DNA of 33,680 nucleotides from Verrucomicrobiales bacterium (GTDB lineage: Bacteria > Verrucomicrobiota > Verrucomicrobiia > Verrucomicrobiales > DEV007), in the NCBI GenBank assembly GCA_030730365.1, contig JANQVJ010000029.1, positions 1-33,680 on the forward strand, given 5' to 3'. Both the position numbers and the translations under genes were made by a program. The notes under the pieces were generated by a model that saw nothing but the letters and a program-made list of their open reading frames with translations, ran no database searches and was not told the DNA's origin. Numbering within the stretch: the first letter of the stretch is position 1; each line of letters opens with the position of its first letter. Shown here in pieces: positions 32,857 through 33,680 of this stretch.

Positions 32857-33680
32857 CTACCTTTTGAGCTCAGCGCAAGCCGGCTCGAGGAGACGATCGA
32901 GCTTCCCCAACCTCGGCAATTGCTCGTGAATCACGATCTCAAAGACGGTGTCCGCGGGTATCTCCCTACCCTCCCAACCGGCCGCCTGGAGTTGCTCGAC
33001 CTCGGGAGCAATCTCATTGGCACGATGCCCGAAGCCCCAACCACCGTAGGTGAAGCGTGTCTCGACCTCGTTCGGGCAGGACTCTGAAAAGATCCCGAGA
33101 TGGCGTGCTCCGTAAAAAAGCTCATTCGTCCCGTTGAACCCGATAGGGTTGCTCGTCTGCCCGTTGCACAGACTCGCGGTGTGGACGGGGGCGAAGACGC
33201 GCTCCCGCGTCTCAAGCCTGCGAATCGAAATCCACTGCGCCCAGGCGGGAAAATCCTTTATTGCCCTGGCGCGGCAATGAGCTCCGCGGTAAACGTCGTG
33301 CCCCCAAAGTTCGACGTTGTTGGAGCAGAAAAGGATGAGTGAACGGTTCTCTTCAGGGACATCCGCTGTCGGTTCTTCCGCACCAGGTAGTGTCGCTTCT
33401 GGTGCAGGGGTCGTGAGATCGAGAAAGTCTTCCCCAATCCGCACCGGAGCCCTCGTAAAATCTCCCGGATCGCGGAATCCGGTATCGGGCTGCATCAGAC
33501 CGGGAGCAGGTAACCCAACCACTGCTTCAAGAAAAGTATTCCCGATGAAAGGAATCTTTGTCAGGGCCGGACCAGGCGGTTTTTTACCGGTCTCGGAAAA
33601 ACCGTTGACCTTACCGCCTGCGATCGAAACTAGTTCGGAGTCAGGTTCGGCTACCAGCCCGGAGCCTAATTCGACGACCA
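32857..33680 (-). CDS. Unrecognised protein, N-terminus outside the window
   Basis: The frame is open from the window edge to TAG at 32857 (about 274 residues visible). The first 115 visible residues are rich in Pro, Gly and acidic residues (for example LTTPAPEATLPGAEEPTADV) and look like a flexible, possibly extracytoplasmic, linker. The C-terminal 155 residues look globular: LILFCSNNVELWGHDVYRGA, then WAQWISIRRLETRERVFAPV, GFNGTNELFYGARHLGIFSE and FTYGGWGFGHRANEIAPEVE, with several Cys. I do not recognise the family. An in-frame GTG at 33522 could be an internal start, but the frame reads on convincingly upstream. The kinase gene follows after about 42 bp on the same strand, so this protein may be a partner or ligand-binding component of the kinase. 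Confidence 0.6.
   Translation of the reverse strand, partial: VVELGSGLVAEPDSELVSIAGGKVNGFSETGKKPPGPALTKIPFIGNTFLEAVVGLPAPGLMQPDTGFRDPGDFTRAPVRIGEDFLDLTTPAPEATLPGAEEPTADVPEENRSLILFCSNNVELWGHDVYRGAHCRARAIKDFPAWAQWISIRRLETRERVFAPVHTASLCNGQTSNPIGFNGTNELFYGARHLGIFSESCPNEVETRFTYGGWGFGHRANEIAPEVEQLQAAGWEGREIPADTVFEIVIHEQLPRLGKLDRLLEPACAELKR

Noticed and set aside
1..33680. CRISPR arrays, insertion sequences, phage genes, rRNA
   Set aside because: No regularly spaced repeats, transposase, integrase, phage structural gene or rRNA sequence was seen.

Overview
The window looks like chromosomal DNA of a member of the Planctomycetes-Verrucomicrobia-Chlamydiae group, most likely a verrucomicrobium. The evidence is the dense set of lineage-typical families: planctomycete-type cytochromes with DUF1549/DUF1553 and DUF1592/DUF1588, a DUF1501 protein with a Tat-type leader, ECF sigma factors paired with membrane anti-sigma proteins, a DUF1080 protein, and a Ser/Thr kinase with PEGA and sulfatase-modifying-factor-like domains. 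The DNA is GC-rich, and most genes lack a clear Shine-Dalgarno sequence. The phylum is inferred from gene content only.

Left third (1-12301, all minus strand): two ECF-sigma-led gene sets lie one behind the other. In transcription order, set A is an ECF sigma factor (12301-11750), an anti-sigma/cytochrome/DUF1549/DUF1553 fusion (11739-8200), a sulfatase-fold protein (8175-6799) and a DUF1501 protein (6802-5300). Set B is an ECF sigma factor (5041-4490), a membrane anti-sigma protein with a large outer domain (4493-3543) and a DUF1592/DUF1588 cytochrome protein (3500 to beyond the window edge). Start/stop overlaps of 4 bp join several of these genes. Both sigma genes have an inverted repeat right at the start codon. 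The arrangement suggests two inducible surface or periplasmic degradation/redox modules, each controlled by its own sigma/anti-sigma pair. A tRNA-Arg(CCG) gene lies just upstream of the set A sigma factor.

Middle (12665-20529): the proBA proline operon is followed by a PIN-toxin remnant, a secreted esterase, a short-chain dehydrogenase, and an SGNH hydrolase/DUF1080 fusion interrupted by an in-frame TGA. Next come a second secreted alpha/beta hydrolase and an intact Phd-VapC-type toxin-antitoxin pair.

Right third (20668-33680): a Cu(I)-type P1B ATPase with two Cys-rich metal-binding modules; an SDR/photolyase-like operon in which the SDR lacks the catalytic Tyr and the photolyase lacks the Fe-S cysteine cluster region; a REPIN-like pair of hairpins with compensatory stem changes; a 23S-rRNA-methyltransferase-like gene followed by hisD; a divergent phospho-sugar mutase; and finally a Ser/Thr kinase-TM-PEGA-SUMF1-like receptor. 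That kinase has no ordinary start codon upstream of its glycine loop and is preceded by an unrecognised partial gene.

The best candidates for new biology are the sigma/anti-sigma-cytochrome modules, the interrupted SGNH-DUF1080 gene, the kinase start, the REPIN-like element, and the sulfatase with an altered active-site motif.
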